Assembly (NCBI GenBank): GCA_963781665.1
Contig: CAWAGA010000002.1
Span: forward strand, 3,844,001-3,908,000
DNA length: 64,000 bases
Source of the DNA: JAJYIW01 sp963781665
GTDB taxonomy: Bacteria; Chloroflexota; Anaerolineae; Anaerolineales; Anaerolineaceae
Direction: 5' to 3'
Shown: piece after piece, positions 1 through 9,601 of the stretch
How the letters are laid out: each line of letters begins with the position of its first letter
How positions within the stretch are numbered: the stretch's first letter is position 1
Program-made: the position numbers and the translations under genes
The notes under the pieces: model-generated
Told to the model about the DNA's origin: nothing
Databases searched by the model: none
Seen by the model: the letters and a program-made list of their open reading frames with translations, nothing else

Positions 1-2268
1 CGCCAGGTTTCCCGCTTGAAGGAACTATGGTCAGAACGAGATGTCGAATCGCTCGAGGACCGGGTCGATCCGGTTTTCATCGAAGGGACGCTGGGTGAAG
101 GTTGGATTCTCACTCCAACCGGTGAAAATAATGTTCGCCTAAATTTACTGACCGACAGCGAGATATTTGGCTGGGAACGACCGCAACCTCGCCAACAGCC
201 GCGTCCATCTGTTGAGACTCCTGAAGCTGGTTACGCTGATCTTCATCCGGGAGATTGGGTCGTTCACGTCGATCATGGAATTGGGCGGTATAAGGGTTTG
301 GTCAGGCGCCAACTGGAAGGCCTCGAACGTGAATATCTGGAGGTTGAATACGATCAGGGAGACCAATTATTCGTACCTATTCACCAGGCAGACCGGCTGA
401 CGCGTTACATCGGGCCGGATAACCAGGTGCCTCACGCAACACGCCTGGGCAGCGGCGAATGGGCCCAGTCGAAGGAACGCGTCCAGGAGGCGGTTGCAGA
501 GGTAGCCGGCGAATTGTTGGAACTCTATTCCAAAAGACAGATCGCCAGAGGGTATGCTTTCAGTGAAGATTCAGCCTGGCAAAAAGAGCTTGAAGCCAGT
601 TTTCCTTACTTTGAGACCGAAGATCAATTAAGGGCGATCGGCGAAGTCAAGCAAGATATGGAAGAGGACCGGCCTATGGATCGCCTGCTGTGCGGCGATG
701 TGGGATATGGAAAGACCGAGGTCGCCTTACGGGCGGCATTTAAGGCTGTCATGGATGGAAAACAGGTTGCCCTGTTGGTTCCAACGACGGTCCTGGCTCA
801 ACAGCATTTCGAAACATTCAACCGCCGCCTGACGGCTTTTCCGGTTACGGTTGAAATGCTCTCCCGTTTCCGGTCGCCCAAAGAGCAGGACGAGATTGTC
901 AAGAAATTGCTTACTGGCGAGGTCGATATCGTGATTGGAACCCACCGCCTGCTTCAACCGGATGTCCAGTTTAAGGACCTCGGTTTGGTGGTGATCGATG
1001 AGGAGCAGCGCTTTGGCGTTAGCCACAAAGAATATCTAAAAAAGCTGCGGACCGAAGTAGACGTATTGACACTGACGGCGACCCCCATCCCACGTACGCT
1101 ATACATGGCACTGACTGGGGTTCGCGATATCTCTACGATCAACACCCCTCCTGAAGAACGTTTACCAATCACCACTCACATCGGTCCGTATACACCGAAA
1201 TTGGTGCGGCAAGCGATCCTGAGAGAACTGGAACGAGGTGGGCAGGTGTTCTTCGTTCACAACCGGGTGCAAACCATCCCGGCTATGCTGGCTCATCTCA
1301 ATCGCCTGGTGCCTGAAGCGCGCATCGGTATCGCCCATGGGCAGATGCCAGAGCACGAGCTGGCAAGCGTTATGGAAAAATTCACTCACAATGAAGTTGA
1401 TGTTTTACTATGTACGTCGATTATCGAGTCTGGGTTGGATATTCCCAATGCCAACACTTTGATCGTCGACCGCGGAGATGCGTTCGGGCTGGCCCAACTC
1501 TATCAATTGCGAGGTCGAGTAGGACGGGGAGCTCAGCGAGCTTATGCTTATTTTTTCCGCCACAACCGTAAATCACCCACTCCTGAAGGACAGGAAAGGC
1601 TCGAAGTGATTGCTGAAAACACCCATTTGGGGGCGGGGTATTCCATCGCTATGCGCGATCTCGAGATGCGCGGCGCTGGTGAGATCCTGGGCAGCCGCCA
1701 GCATGGCTACATAGCCTCGGTGGGCTTCCATCTTTATACTCGCTTGCTTTCCCTGGCGGTGCGGGGGCTGCGCCAGTCTATTGGATTGCCGGAACAAGAG
1801 ATGCCCAATATTTTGAACGAACAGAGTTACCTTCCAGTTAACGTCGAGCTGCCGCTGTCAACCGGAATCCCGGTTGACTACGTCCCCGATCAGGATACTC
1901 GTTTAAAATTGTACCGGCGGCTGGCCGATATCCAGAATGAAAAAGACCTGGAAACCATTTCGGATGAATTTGTAGACAGGTTTGGACCCCTCCCAGAAGC
2001 AGTCCAGAACTTGAAATACCAGATGAAGGTCAAAATCAGGGCGGAAAAGGCCGGATTATCTTCGATTGGAGTCGAAGCGGACCAGATTGTGCTGCGCTAT
2101 CCTCCTCTACCCAGTGGTACCATATCTCGGAACCTGATAGACCTGGGGCAGGTTGCCCGGGCCGGGAAGAACGCTTATTGGCTGCCCTATTCAGCATCCC
2201 TCGATGGATGGTTGGACCGCCTTCTCCAGGTATTGGGCGAATTGGACAAAGTCCCTGTTATTAGTTGA
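1..2268 (+). CDS. mfd: Transcription-repair coupling factor Mfd (5' end outside window)
   Basis: ATP-driven translocase that removes RNA polymerase stalled at DNA lesions and recruits UvrA for nucleotide excision repair. The reading frame is open from base 1, so the gene starts outside the window. About 755 codons are visible of a family usually near 1,100-1,200 residues, so the UvrB-like N-terminus is missing. A CarD-like polymerase-interaction region (HPGDWVVHVDHGIGRYKG) lies near 245-300. Then follow a helicase with Walker A GDVGYGKTE near 690-720, the DEEQ box near 993-1007, and a C-terminal helicase half with QLRGRVGRG near 1504-1530. A C-terminal TRCF domain completes it. uvrB follows on the same strand, a coherent repair pair. 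The identification is firm; only the N-terminus is unseen. Confidence 0.97.
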   Translation, partial: RQVSRLKELWSERDVESLEDRVDPVFIEGTLGEGWILTPTGENNVRLNLLTDSEIFGWERPQPRQQPRPSVETPEAGYADLHPGDWVVHVDHGIGRYKGLVRRQLEGLEREYLEVEYDQGDQLFVPIHQADRLTRYIGPDNQVPHATRLGSGEWAQSKERVQEAVAEVAGELLELYSKRQIARGYAFSEDSAWQKELEASFPYFETEDQLRAIGEVKQDMEEDRPMDRLLCGDVGYGKTEVALRAAFKAVMDGKQVALLVPTTVLAQQHFETFNRRLTAFPVTVEMLSRFRSPKEQDEIVKKLLTGEVDIVIGTHRLLQPDVQFKDLGLVVIDEEQRFGVSHKEYLKKLRTEVDVLTLTATPIPRTLYMALTGVRDISTINTPPEERLPITTHIGPYTPKLVRQAILRELERGGQVFFVHNRVQTIPAMLAHLNRLVPEARIGIAHGQMPEHELASVMEKFTHNEVDVLLCTSIIESGLDIPNANTLIVDRGDAFGLAQLYQLRGRVGRGAQRAYAYFFRHNRKSPTPEGQERLEVIAENTHLGAGYSIAMRDLEMRGAGEILGSRQHGYIASVGFHLYTRLLSLAVRGLRQSIGLPEQEMPNILNEQSYLPVNVELPLSTGIPVDYVPDQDTRLKLYRRLADIQNEKDLETISDEFVDRFGPLPEAVQNLKYQMKVKIRAEKAGLSSIGVEADQIVLRYPPLPSGTISRNLIDLGQVARAGKNAYWLPYSASLDGWLDRLLQVLGELDKVPVIS

Positions 2269-2281
2269 AAATAGAATCTTG

Positions 2282-2290
2282 TGTTATACT
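2282..2290 (+). promoter_or_regulatory. Extended -10 promoter ahead of uvrB
   Basis: TGTTATACT at 2282-2290 fits an extended -10 element (TGnTATAAT-like), about 84 bases before the uvrB start and directly after the mfd stop. A TTGAAA lies upstream but only 14 bases away, too close for a good -35, so the extended -10 is the main support. Not tested. Confidence 0.4.
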
Positions 2291-2373
2291 AGCACCGATA
2301 TGTTATCAAATGTTCTATTTGAGCGTACAATCAAATCGAAAGTAAGATAACCTGAGATAGGAAGTGAAAAACT

Positions 2374-4422
2374 GTGGACTTTAAACTACATTCTCCATAC
2401 CAACCGACCGGTGACCAACCTGAAGCGATCCGGCAGTTGCTTGAAGGCATCGGTAAAGGTTACCAGCACCAGGTGTTGTTAGGGGCGACCGGCACCGGAA
2501 AGACTTTTACGATGGCGAATATCATCCAGCAGATCCAGAAACCTGCCCTCGTGATGGCCCACAATAAGACTCTGGCTGCACAACTCTATACCGAGTTCAA
2601 GGACTTTTTTCCGGAAAACGCTGTCGAGTATTTTGTTTCATATTACGATTATTACCAACCAGAAGCCTACGTACCTCAGCACGACCTATACATCGAGAAA
2701 GAAACAGACATTAATGAAGAGATTGACCGCTTGCGGCTAGCCGCTACGACAGCTTTGATGTCTCGCAAGGATGTCATCATTGTCGCCTCGGTTTCATGTA
2801 TTTATGGCCTGGGAAACCCTGAAGCATACGGAAAGGTAGTGATCGAGCTTGAGACTGGCTTAGTCTACCGGCGAAATGCCTTGCTGAGGCAGCTGATCGA
2901 AAGCCAGTACCAACGCAACGACCTGGACCTGCGCCAGGGTACCTTTAGGGTTCGAGGAGACACGCTCGAGATCTTTCCCGCGTATGAAGATAAAATCGCT
3001 TACCGCATCACTTTTTTTGGGGACGAAGTCGAAAGGATCATTTCGCTCAATCCCATGACCGGTGAGGTCTTTGACCAGCCTGAAAAAATTGAAGTCTTTC
3101 CCGCTAAGCACTACATAACCCAGGAAGATAAACTCAAGAAAGCAATAGGTGATATCGAAGCCGAATTGGAATCTCGATTGGCTGATCTCCGATCAGAGAA
3201 TAAATTATTGGAGGCCCAACGTTTGGAGCAGCGTGCACGCTACGACCTGGAAATGCTGCGAGAGGTAGGATATTGCTCTGGAATCGAAAATTATTCTCGC
3301 CACCTGGACCAGCGACCGCCCGGTTCGGCTCCATGGACGTTGATCGATTACCTTCCCAGTGATTACCTGCTATTTATCGACGAATCGCACATGACCGTTC
3401 CGCAGGTCAGGGGGATGTTTAACGGCGACCGTTCCCGAAAGGGGACCCTGGTCGAATATGGGTTTCGGCTGCCATCGGCGATTGACAACCGGCCTTTAAA
3501 ATTCGAAGAATTCGAAGAGCATATGGGCAGGACCATTTACACGTCGGCTACCCCCGGTCCTTACGAAATGGGACGTGCCGACCAGGTAGTCGAGCAGATC
3601 ATCCGTCCTACGGGGTTGGTCGATCCTCAATTGGATATCCGCCCGACCCAGGGACAGGTTGATGACCTGGTGGTGGAAATCCGTAAGCGGGTTGAAAACG
3701 GCGAGCGAGTGCTGGTGACCACCCTAACAAAACGAATGGCAGAAGACCTGGCAGACTACCTGATGGAATTAGGAATCAAAGTACATTATCTGCATTCCGA
3801 AGTTGAAACGCTGGAGCGGGTAGGAATCTTGCGTGATTTGCGTTTGGGAGTCTTCGATGTGGTCGTAGGGATTAACCTGCTTCGCGAGGGGTTGGACCTG
3901 CCAGAGGTCTCCCTGGTTGCCATCCTGGATGCCGACAAAGAGGGTTTCTTGCGTTCGGAAACGTCATTAATCCAGACCATTGGGCGGGCAGCTCGCCACG
4001 TCCACGGGTTGGTTATCATGTATGCAGACCGCATCACCGATTCGATGCGGAAAGCCATCGACGAAACCAATCGGCGCCGGACAAAACAAGAGACATACAA
4101 CGAGCAGCACGGCATCCAACCGGTAAGCATCATCAAGGCGGTCAGAGATATCACTGAGCGGTTAGCCGTTCCCCAGGGCGTTGCAGAAGCCAGAGCCGAA
4201 TATTCGACCAAGAGGCGCGAAGCCTCTCGAATGGCGAAGTCAGATCTCCAGCGCATCATTTCCGAACTGGAGAACCAAATGAAAGCTGCGGCGAAAGAAT
4301 TGGAATTCGAAAAGGCTGCTGCTATAAGGGATCAAATTTATGAACTGCGGGCTATCCTGGCTGAAGAGTTTAACCTTCAACCCTGGCAAAAAGCGCGTTT
4401 GATGGCAGGTGAGGTTAAATAG
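2374..4422 (+). CDS. uvrB: Excinuclease ABC subunit B
   Basis: Damage-verifying helicase-like subunit of the UvrABC nucleotide excision repair complex, cytoplasmic. It is 682 residues, normal for the family. Walker A GATGTGKT lies at residues 37-44. The damage-probing beta-hairpin region with YYDYYQPEAYVP is near residue 95, the helicase box with DESH near 3378-3390, and IGRAARHVHG near 3980-4010. The C-terminal UVR motif (ELEFEKAAAIRDQIYELR) is near 4300-4350 and would contact UvrC. The start is GTG at 2374, preceded by a weak purine-rich site. It follows mfd by about 105 bases, with its own likely promoter. No oddities seen. Confidence 0.98.
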   Translation: MDFKLHSPYQPTGDQPEAIRQLLEGIGKGYQHQVLLGATGTGKTFTMANIIQQIQKPALVMAHNKTLAAQLYTEFKDFFPENAVEYFVSYYDYYQPEAYVPQHDLYIEKETDINEEIDRLRLAATTALMSRKDVIIVASVSCIYGLGNPEAYGKVVIELETGLVYRRNALLRQLIESQYQRNDLDLRQGTFRVRGDTLEIFPAYEDKIAYRITFFGDEVERIISLNPMTGEVFDQPEKIEVFPAKHYITQEDKLKKAIGDIEAELESRLADLRSENKLLEAQRLEQRARYDLEMLREVGYCSGIENYSRHLDQRPPGSAPWTLIDYLPSDYLLFIDESHMTVPQVRGMFNGDRSRKGTLVEYGFRLPSAIDNRPLKFEEFEEHMGRTIYTSATPGPYEMGRADQVVEQIIRPTGLVDPQLDIRPTQGQVDDLVVEIRKRVENGERVLVTTLTKRMAEDLADYLMELGIKVHYLHSEVETLERVGILRDLRLGVFDVVVGINLLREGLDLPEVSLVAILDADKEGFLRSETSLIQTIGRAARHVHGLVIMYADRITDSMRKAIDETNRRRTKQETYNEQHGIQPVSIIKAVRDITERLAVPQGVAEARAEYSTKRREASRMAKSDLQRIISELENQMKAAAKELEFEKAAAIRDQIYELRAILAEEFNLQPWQKARLMAGEVK

Positions 4423-4431
4423 AGCAAGATT

Positions 4432-4731
4432 TTAATAACCTGACGAAACTACTCTAAAGCGGCTGAATTCCCCCGTAGCTGTAAACCATTCCTGTTGGAT
4501 GTTGGTGATATACGCAGCTTGAGGACCTCTATGCAGGTCGAGCAGCAACTTATTGAGAATCTCTTGGGAACCTTCAGCAGTCACTTCAACCTTCCCATCC
4601 ACGGTATTGCGTACCCAGCCAACCAGTCCAAGCTGGACCGATTTTTCTAAAACAAAAAACCGGAATCCAACCCCTTGGACCCGGCCTTCGATGGTCACAT
4701 GCAATCGAGCCTGTTTTGTTTTCTCTTCCAT
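4432..4731 (-). CDS. acyP: Acylphosphatase
   Basis: Small cytoplasmic enzyme that hydrolyses acyl phosphates such as carbamoyl phosphate or 1,3-bisphosphoglycerate. At 99 residues it has the usual family size. The signature GRVQGVGFR lies at residues 16-24, including the phosphate-binding arginine, and the catalytic asparagine is in VRNTVDG near residue 42. The gene is convergent with uvrB (10 bases between stops) and lies just downstream of the HEAT-repeat gene on the same strand. The physiological substrate cannot be told from sequence. Confidence 0.95.
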   Translation of the reverse strand: MEEKTKQARLHVTIEGRVQGVGFRFFVLEKSVQLGLVGWVRNTVDGKVEVTAEGSQEILNKLLLDLHRGPQAAYITNIQQEWFTATGEFSRFRVVSSGY

Positions 4732-4768
4732 ATTCTTTAATTTATTCGGAGATTACGACTGGCGATCG

Positions 4769-5833
4769 CTATTTAGAAGGACCTGGTTTCTTCTTCCTAT
4801 GGTTTGGATTTTCCGGTAGTTCAGTATCGATCAGGTGCCCGTCAGGGTCGATAATATGGGTTTCTGCCTGATCGGGATCCACATCAAGCATATCGAAAAG
4901 AGCCATATCTTCCGTGAAGCTTAGATTGTCGAGTGCTTCTTCGATGAAATCAACCTCATCTGGATCTTCCGTGTCCTCCAGCAAATGTTGCAGCGTCGGG
5001 CGGACTTCTTCGCCGCCAATTTGCGAAAGCGACCAGACCACGGCAGCCCAAACCTCATCGTTTTCAGATTCGTCCTGTAAAATTTGTAACAAAGGCTCAC
5101 GTGCAGATGTAAGTTCAAGCTCGCCTGCAGCTTGAATGGCTTCAGCTCTGATCGAATCACGATCACTGTCTAATTGGCTCAGAACCATTTTCTCCCAGGC
5201 ATTGTCGGCTGACCTTCCCATTGCAAACAGGGCGCTTTCTTTCCACTCCGGCTGGGGATTTTCAAAGGCGCTTTTCAAAAGAGCCGGCACTTCAGGCCGG
5301 CTGGAAAAGCCTAGAGATTCCAGTGCTCGCCGGCGTACCAGTGCTTCATCTTTCCCTTGGGTTACTTCCAGTAAGCTGTTTTCTGTTTTGGTTAATAATG
5401 AAGCAGGTATTTCTTCAATTTCTCCCATATAAATATAAACCCCAAGACCTGTAGCGGCAGCGGCGCGTACTTCCTTTTCCGCATCCTGCTCCATCATATC
5501 GATAAATACCGGCACCAATTTTTTATCTTGAACTTCCCAGAGCAGGTGAATAGCAATAGCCCTTACTATGGGATTTTCATCTTTGAGCGCCATTTTTGCG
5601 ACGTCTTCGAAGGAAACCAGGGTATCGACTTCTGAAAGCCCTTCTAGGTCTTCCAGCAGTGATTGGCGGCGTTTATCCGAAATTTTAGGCCAGACATCTT
5701 TTAAGGCTGCCAGCTCTTTAGGTGAAATATCTGAGAAATTATGCAGATAAACCGGGGGAAAAGGCTTAGATTCATCCAACATAGCATCTATAACCAGCTT
5801 AAAATCTACTGGACGTCTTACAGGTCCATCCAT
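4769..5833 (-). CDS. HEAT-repeat protein
   Basis: A 354-residue cytosolic protein with no signal peptide. From about residue 75 to 300 it consists of repeated two-helix units with the HEAT signature (for example NPIVRAIAIHLLWEV, KEVRAAAATGLGVYI, DSIRAEAIQAAGEL and DEVWAAVVWSLSQIG). Such solenoids are protein-binding scaffolds, and some resemble phycocyanobilin-lyase HEAT repeats. The C-terminus is acidic and then ends in a short basic, Pro-rich tail. It lies between rseP and acyP on the same strand with short gaps. No catalytic motif is seen, so the partner and function are unknown. Confidence 0.8.
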   Translation of the reverse strand: MDGPVRRPVDFKLVIDAMLDESKPFPPVYLHNFSDISPKELAALKDVWPKISDKRRQSLLEDLEGLSEVDTLVSFEDVAKMALKDENPIVRAIAIHLLWEVQDKKLVPVFIDMMEQDAEKEVRAAAATGLGVYIYMGEIEEIPASLLTKTENSLLEVTQGKDEALVRRRALESLGFSSRPEVPALLKSAFENPQPEWKESALFAMGRSADNAWEKMVLSQLDSDRDSIRAEAIQAAGELELTSAREPLLQILQDESENDEVWAAVVWSLSQIGGEEVRPTLQHLLEDTEDPDEVDFIEEALDNLSFTEDMALFDMLDVDPDQAETHIIDPDGHLIDTELPENPNHRKKKPGPSK

Positions 5834-5907
5834 AATAATTCGTTCTTCCTTATTAACAAATCTGAATTCGATTACTTCCAGGCAGCCTCATCAAAATGAG
5901 CCAACGA

Positions 5908-6990
5908 TCAGTGCGGAATCACCGGATTGATGACATCCTGCAGGGTGATATACACCATTATCAGCAGCAAAGCCGCGAATCCAATCATATTCACCATATT
6001 TTCGTATTGGATCGGGATTCGGCGGCGGAATAACAACTCTGGTAGCAGCAGTACAATTCGGCCACCATCCAATGCTGGGATAGGCAGCAAATTGGTCAGA
6101 CCCAGGGCAATGGCGATCGCAGCGACAATATCCATTCTAAATATGGGCAATCCCTGGGTTGTAGGTATTGCTGAGGTGCCTTGAGCATCCAATTGGCTGG
6201 CTTGCGAATAGATATCGAAGATGCCAACCACACCTAGCAGGCGGGCCTGGCTGGGAGCAATTTGCCCCTGAATCAGATTCACGGGTAATAAGACAAACTG
6301 CTTGGCCTGATCAGCGGCAGTTGTTATCGCAGATACCCAGGCTTCATCCAATGGTATTGACTGGAAAGCATTTCCTAATGCGATCCCCAATGCGCCTTCT
6401 CCTTGGGGTGGACTAACCCGAGGTATTATGTTGATCGTGCCGATTTGTTTATTTCGCTGGTATGTTAGCGATACTTCCTTTCCAAGGTTGGCCTGGATAT
6501 CTTTTTGAAGGATATCAATGCTGTCGATTTTATTCTGATTAACCTGCAGGATTATATCGCCGGGAAGCAGCCCGGCTTGTTGAGCCGGTGAGTTGGCAGA
6601 TACTTGCATTATCTCGACCACTGCTGCATTCGGTTTACCGATTGCCATGAACATGACTCCCAGGATAACAATTCCGATGAGAATGTTCATAAAAGGTCCG
6701 CCTAAAAGGACTGCCAGTCGCACTCCTGGTTTGGCAGCAGCCATGCCGCCTGGAATGGTAGGATCGTTCTCGCCTTTAGGGCGAACAAACGCTCCAAATG
6801 GTATCCAGTTTAAGGTTACATCGGTATTACCCCATTTGAACAACTTTGTAATTCGTGGGGGAAGACCAAAACCGAATTCTTCTACTTCGATTTTGAATAA
6901 CCGTGAAACAATAAAATGTCCAAATTCATGGACGAAAAGTAGAAACCCCAGAACGATTATAAATTGGACCAATGTCCATACAAAAGTCAT
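5908..6990 (-). CDS. rseP: RseP-like site-2 zinc metalloprotease (M50) with PDZ domain
   Basis: Membrane-embedded protease of the RseP/RasP family, which cuts transmembrane substrates such as anti-sigma factors. It has 360 residues. The first membrane helix carries HEFGH at residues 21-25 (zinc ligands plus glutamate). A second hydrophobic stretch around residues 90-115 follows, then a PDZ domain around 125-210 (AQQAGLLPGDIILQVN). The second catalytic motif LPIPALDGGR lies near residue 300 within a further membrane segment. A C-terminal membrane helix ends the protein. It may be cotranscribed with the HEAT-repeat gene downstream. The specific substrate is not inferable. Confidence 0.93.
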   Translation of the reverse strand: MTFVWTLVQFIIVLGFLLFVHEFGHFIVSRLFKIEVEEFGFGLPPRITKLFKWGNTDVTLNWIPFGAFVRPKGENDPTIPGGMAAAKPGVRLAVLLGGPFMNILIGIVILGVMFMAIGKPNAAVVEIMQVSANSPAQQAGLLPGDIILQVNQNKIDSIDILQKDIQANLGKEVSLTYQRNKQIGTINIIPRVSPPQGEGALGIALGNAFQSIPLDEAWVSAITTAADQAKQFVLLPVNLIQGQIAPSQARLLGVVGIFDIYSQASQLDAQGTSAIPTTQGLPIFRMDIVAAIAIALGLTNLLPIPALDGGRIVLLLPELLFRRRIPIQYENMVNMIGFAALLLIMVYITLQDVINPVIPH

Positions 6991-7097
6991 TTCAATCCCT
7001 TTATACGTTTAAACTATCAGCGAAATTTCCGCGTAAAACGCTTTCCCTGATTTCATTAAATTATAAAACCTGCTGCATAGGCCGCAGCGCTCGCTAA

Positions 7098-8099
7098 TTA
7101 TATCCTGTTTTGGTCTGATTTATTCTGTATTTCTACCAGGTGAGCGCCTGCCCCAATTTTTGCAGTGATAACCTTCTCAACCCCAGGTACCGTATTCAAG
7201 AGATTAAATATCTGCCCAGCTGCCTCAGCCGGGCAGATTACGTGAACGTTCGGGCCTGCATCCAGGGTATAGAAGACCGGCAGGTTGTTTTTGCGCCAGG
7301 ATACAACTGCCTGCATCACTGCGATCGATCCAGGTCCCCAATAATTTAACCTCTGATCAGACGTCATAATTACAGCGTGCATCATATTGCTATCGAGCTC
7401 GGAAATATCAGCTAAAGCCAAAAAATCACGGTCGAGGATTGCCTTACGGCAAACATCCAACCGCTGATTGGCTCCCGTAATTCTTTCTGCTTGAAATGGA
7501 CTGGTTCCAGCCAATGTATGACCTTCAGAGGATCCCACCTGTTTCGGTTGGCTGTTAACTAAGGCAATGTGGTCGACCAGGTCCCAGTAGTCAGGCGGTG
7601 CAATCGAATGGGCGTAAGAATCCAGATCTCCATTGCCGGCTTCCCATTCAACAAATCCACCTGGGATAGAACGGCAAGCAGAACCAGATCCGCGCCTTGC
7701 CAGGCGAGAGAGCTCAATTTCATCGAGATCGAGGTCCAAGGCGTGGGTCGCTGCCAGGCTAAGGGCTGCAAAGGCAGCTGCTGAAGAGGCAATCCCGGCC
7801 TTGATGGGGAAATTGTTCTCACTGGAAACATTGGCAAAATTTGTTTTGCCTGCGATGGCTCGTACCAGGTCGAGGAACAGGTGGACACGAGTCAGGGCCG
7901 GGCCGAACACCGGTGTACCATTGATGGAAAGCGAATCTTCGATTTCTTCATCTAAAAAAGAAACTGTCGTCCTGGCAAAAAGACCGTCCAGGTTCATCGA
8001 AATCGAACCGGTCGAGGGCAGCCGCAGGTGGTCATCGCGATTCCCCCAATACTTGATGAAGGCGATGTTCGGACAGGCAATTGCAGAGGCGGTTTTCAT
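7098..8099 (-). CDS. mvaD: Mevalonate (di)phosphate decarboxylase, GHMP family
   Basis: ATP-dependent decarboxylase of the mevalonate route to isopentenyl units. It has 333 residues. Family motifs are clear: NIAFIKYWGN at residues 11-20, RRGSGSACRS at 135-144, and the catalytic aspartate in LDAGPNVH (D280). Classical diphosphomevalonate decarboxylases have YWGK where this protein has YWGN. That lysine contacts substrate phosphate, so a preference for 5-phosphomevalonate is possible; as I recall, a Roseiflexus homologue has that activity. It sits about 1.5 kb downstream of the aconitase-X/UbiD operon on the same strand. Diphosphate versus monophosphate specificity is unresolved. Confidence 0.88.
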   Translation of the reverse strand: MKTASAIACPNIAFIKYWGNRDDHLRLPSTGSISMNLDGLFARTTVSFLDEEIEDSLSINGTPVFGPALTRVHLFLDLVRAIAGKTNFANVSSENNFPIKAGIASSAAAFAALSLAATHALDLDLDEIELSRLARRGSGSACRSIPGGFVEWEAGNGDLDSYAHSIAPPDYWDLVDHIALVNSQPKQVGSSEGHTLAGTSPFQAERITGANQRLDVCRKAILDRDFLALADISELDSNMMHAVIMTSDQRLNYWGPGSIAVMQAVVSWRKNNLPVFYTLDAGPNVHVICPAEAAGQIFNLLNTVPGVEKVITAKIGAGAHLVEIQNKSDQNRI

Positions 8100-8299
8100 T
8101 TTTCAAATTGAATTATAAAGGTATTCGCTGAAATTGCGATAAACAACTCTTTTGGTTAGAAATGGCCTGTGACCGACAAAGATGCTGGTAGTGATTTGAC
8201 CATCGAACGAATTTTGTTGAATTTCTACAGCTATAAGTGGTCAGGTAGTTTTGTAACCCCAATTTTGACCACATTCAACTTTTGCGGCAGGGGTTGTTT

Positions 8300-9466
8300 T
8301 TAAACCGTTTCTTTTTCCAAAATCCATTCTGCCATTTGCTTGATCTCATCTAAATCGGGGGAGCGAACCAGATAGCCAAAATCGCCAAGGGCGGCCGAGA
8401 AAGCGCCGGGAATTTGTTCGTGATGGGCGATTTTTCCGGCATAGCGGGCCATGATTTCGTTATGTTGGCGTATGTATCTGCGATTATTGCGCCGGCCGAT
8501 ATAGGCGCAGAAATAAGGCCGCGTGACACTGGCTTCGAAGCGGTTGTGGACGACCACATTTGCGTATTCGTGATAGATATTGATATCATTCGCATAGTCG
8601 AACATATCTGTGGTCAGACCGCCAGGCGGGCGCATATTAACTTCTAACCCGACCAGGCTGCCATCTGCTCTACGGAAGAACTCAAAATGAAAGAAGCGCT
8701 CTTTCAGGTTGTAAAGAGCTGCCAATTTGCGTCCGGCATCTTCCAAATCCTGGGGGATTGATCGTTGGGTGTAATACCAGAAATCAAGGTTTTCATTGAC
8801 CATATCCATCATTCCATCGCTGTATTGCAGTGACGAAGAGAAGACGACCTTCCCTTCCTGGTCCACCAGTCCGTCAAAGGTCTGGATGATCCCCTGGATG
8901 AATTCTTCAAAGATGTAATCGACTTCAGGTTTGCTGGCAAAGAAACTCTGCAGGTCGGCGTCATTCTTTATCTTGAAAGTTGTGTTGGCGCCGACGCCGA
9001 TATCGGGCTTCGCGACCACCGGATATCCGACATCCTCAATGAAGGTACAGGCTTCTTTATAGTTATCGATGACCCTCCCTCTGGCTGTTTTGATCCCGGC
9101 AGTCTGGAACATCTTTTTCATTTCGGATTTGCGTTTGATCCGGGCGAGGTCGCTGGTGTGGAAGCCGGGAATGTTGAAATCGGTCCGCAACCTGGCATCC
9201 GATTCCAACCAGAACTCGTTATGAGATTCGAGCCGGTCGATCTTGCCGTAGCGGTGGGTGAAATAGCCGACTGCCCGTACCAGTTCATCGTAATTCTGGG
9301 CATTGGTTAACCGGTAATATTCTGTGAGAGCAGATTTGAGTTCGCCGCGCAGGCTGTCGTACCAGACATCACCTAAACCCAAAACGTTGACACCCAGGTT
9401 GTGTAACTGAACGCTGAAGTGGTAATAGTTGGCTGGAAAATGGGGAGAAAAACTAATGTAATTCAT
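8300..9466 (-). CDS. ATP-grasp domain ligase, substrate unknown
   Basis: A 388-residue carboxylate-amine ligase-like protein. The N-terminal third is a poorly conserved preATP-grasp region. The ATP-grasp fold follows with GYPVVAKPDIGVGANTTF near residues 147-165, FEEFIQG near 197, and the metal-binding GLEVNMRPPGG near residue 275. The C-terminus has no recognised extra domain. These features indicate ATP-dependent ligation of a carboxylate to a nucleophile through an acyl-phosphate. It lies between mvaD and the aconitase-X genes with non-coding gaps of about 200 and 135 bases, so it is probably its own unit. I cannot assign a substrate; it is not one of the LysX-type ligases seen later. Confidence 0.7.
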   Translation of the reverse strand: MNYISFSPHFPANYYHFSVQLHNLGVNVLGLGDVWYDSLRGELKSALTEYYRLTNAQNYDELVRAVGYFTHRYGKIDRLESHNEFWLESDARLRTDFNIPGFHTSDLARIKRKSEMKKMFQTAGIKTARGRVIDNYKEACTFIEDVGYPVVAKPDIGVGANTTFKIKNDADLQSFFASKPEVDYIFEEFIQGIIQTFDGLVDQEGKVVFSSSLQYSDGMMDMVNENLDFWYYTQRSIPQDLEDAGRKLAALYNLKERFFHFEFFRRADGSLVGLEVNMRPPGGLTTDMFDYANDINIYHEYANVVVHNRFEASVTRPYFCAYIGRRNNRRYIRQHNEIMARYAGKIAHHEQIPGAFSAALGDFGYLVRSPDLDEIKQMAEWILEKETV

Positions 9467-9601
9467 AGCTTTACCTGCAAAAAGGATAAATGAGATCGAT
9501 AAAATTCTAATATACCAAAATATACACCATTTTAGATATTATTGCAAAAATGGCGATTATCTGTTTTTAAATATAATTATTAACTGTTTAATTGAAAATG
9601 A

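Noticed and set aside
3786..4259. 157-codon open frame on the minus strand
   Set aside because: Lies wholly inside uvrB, composition is Arg/Ser-rich as expected for an antisense frame, no ribosome site or family motif.
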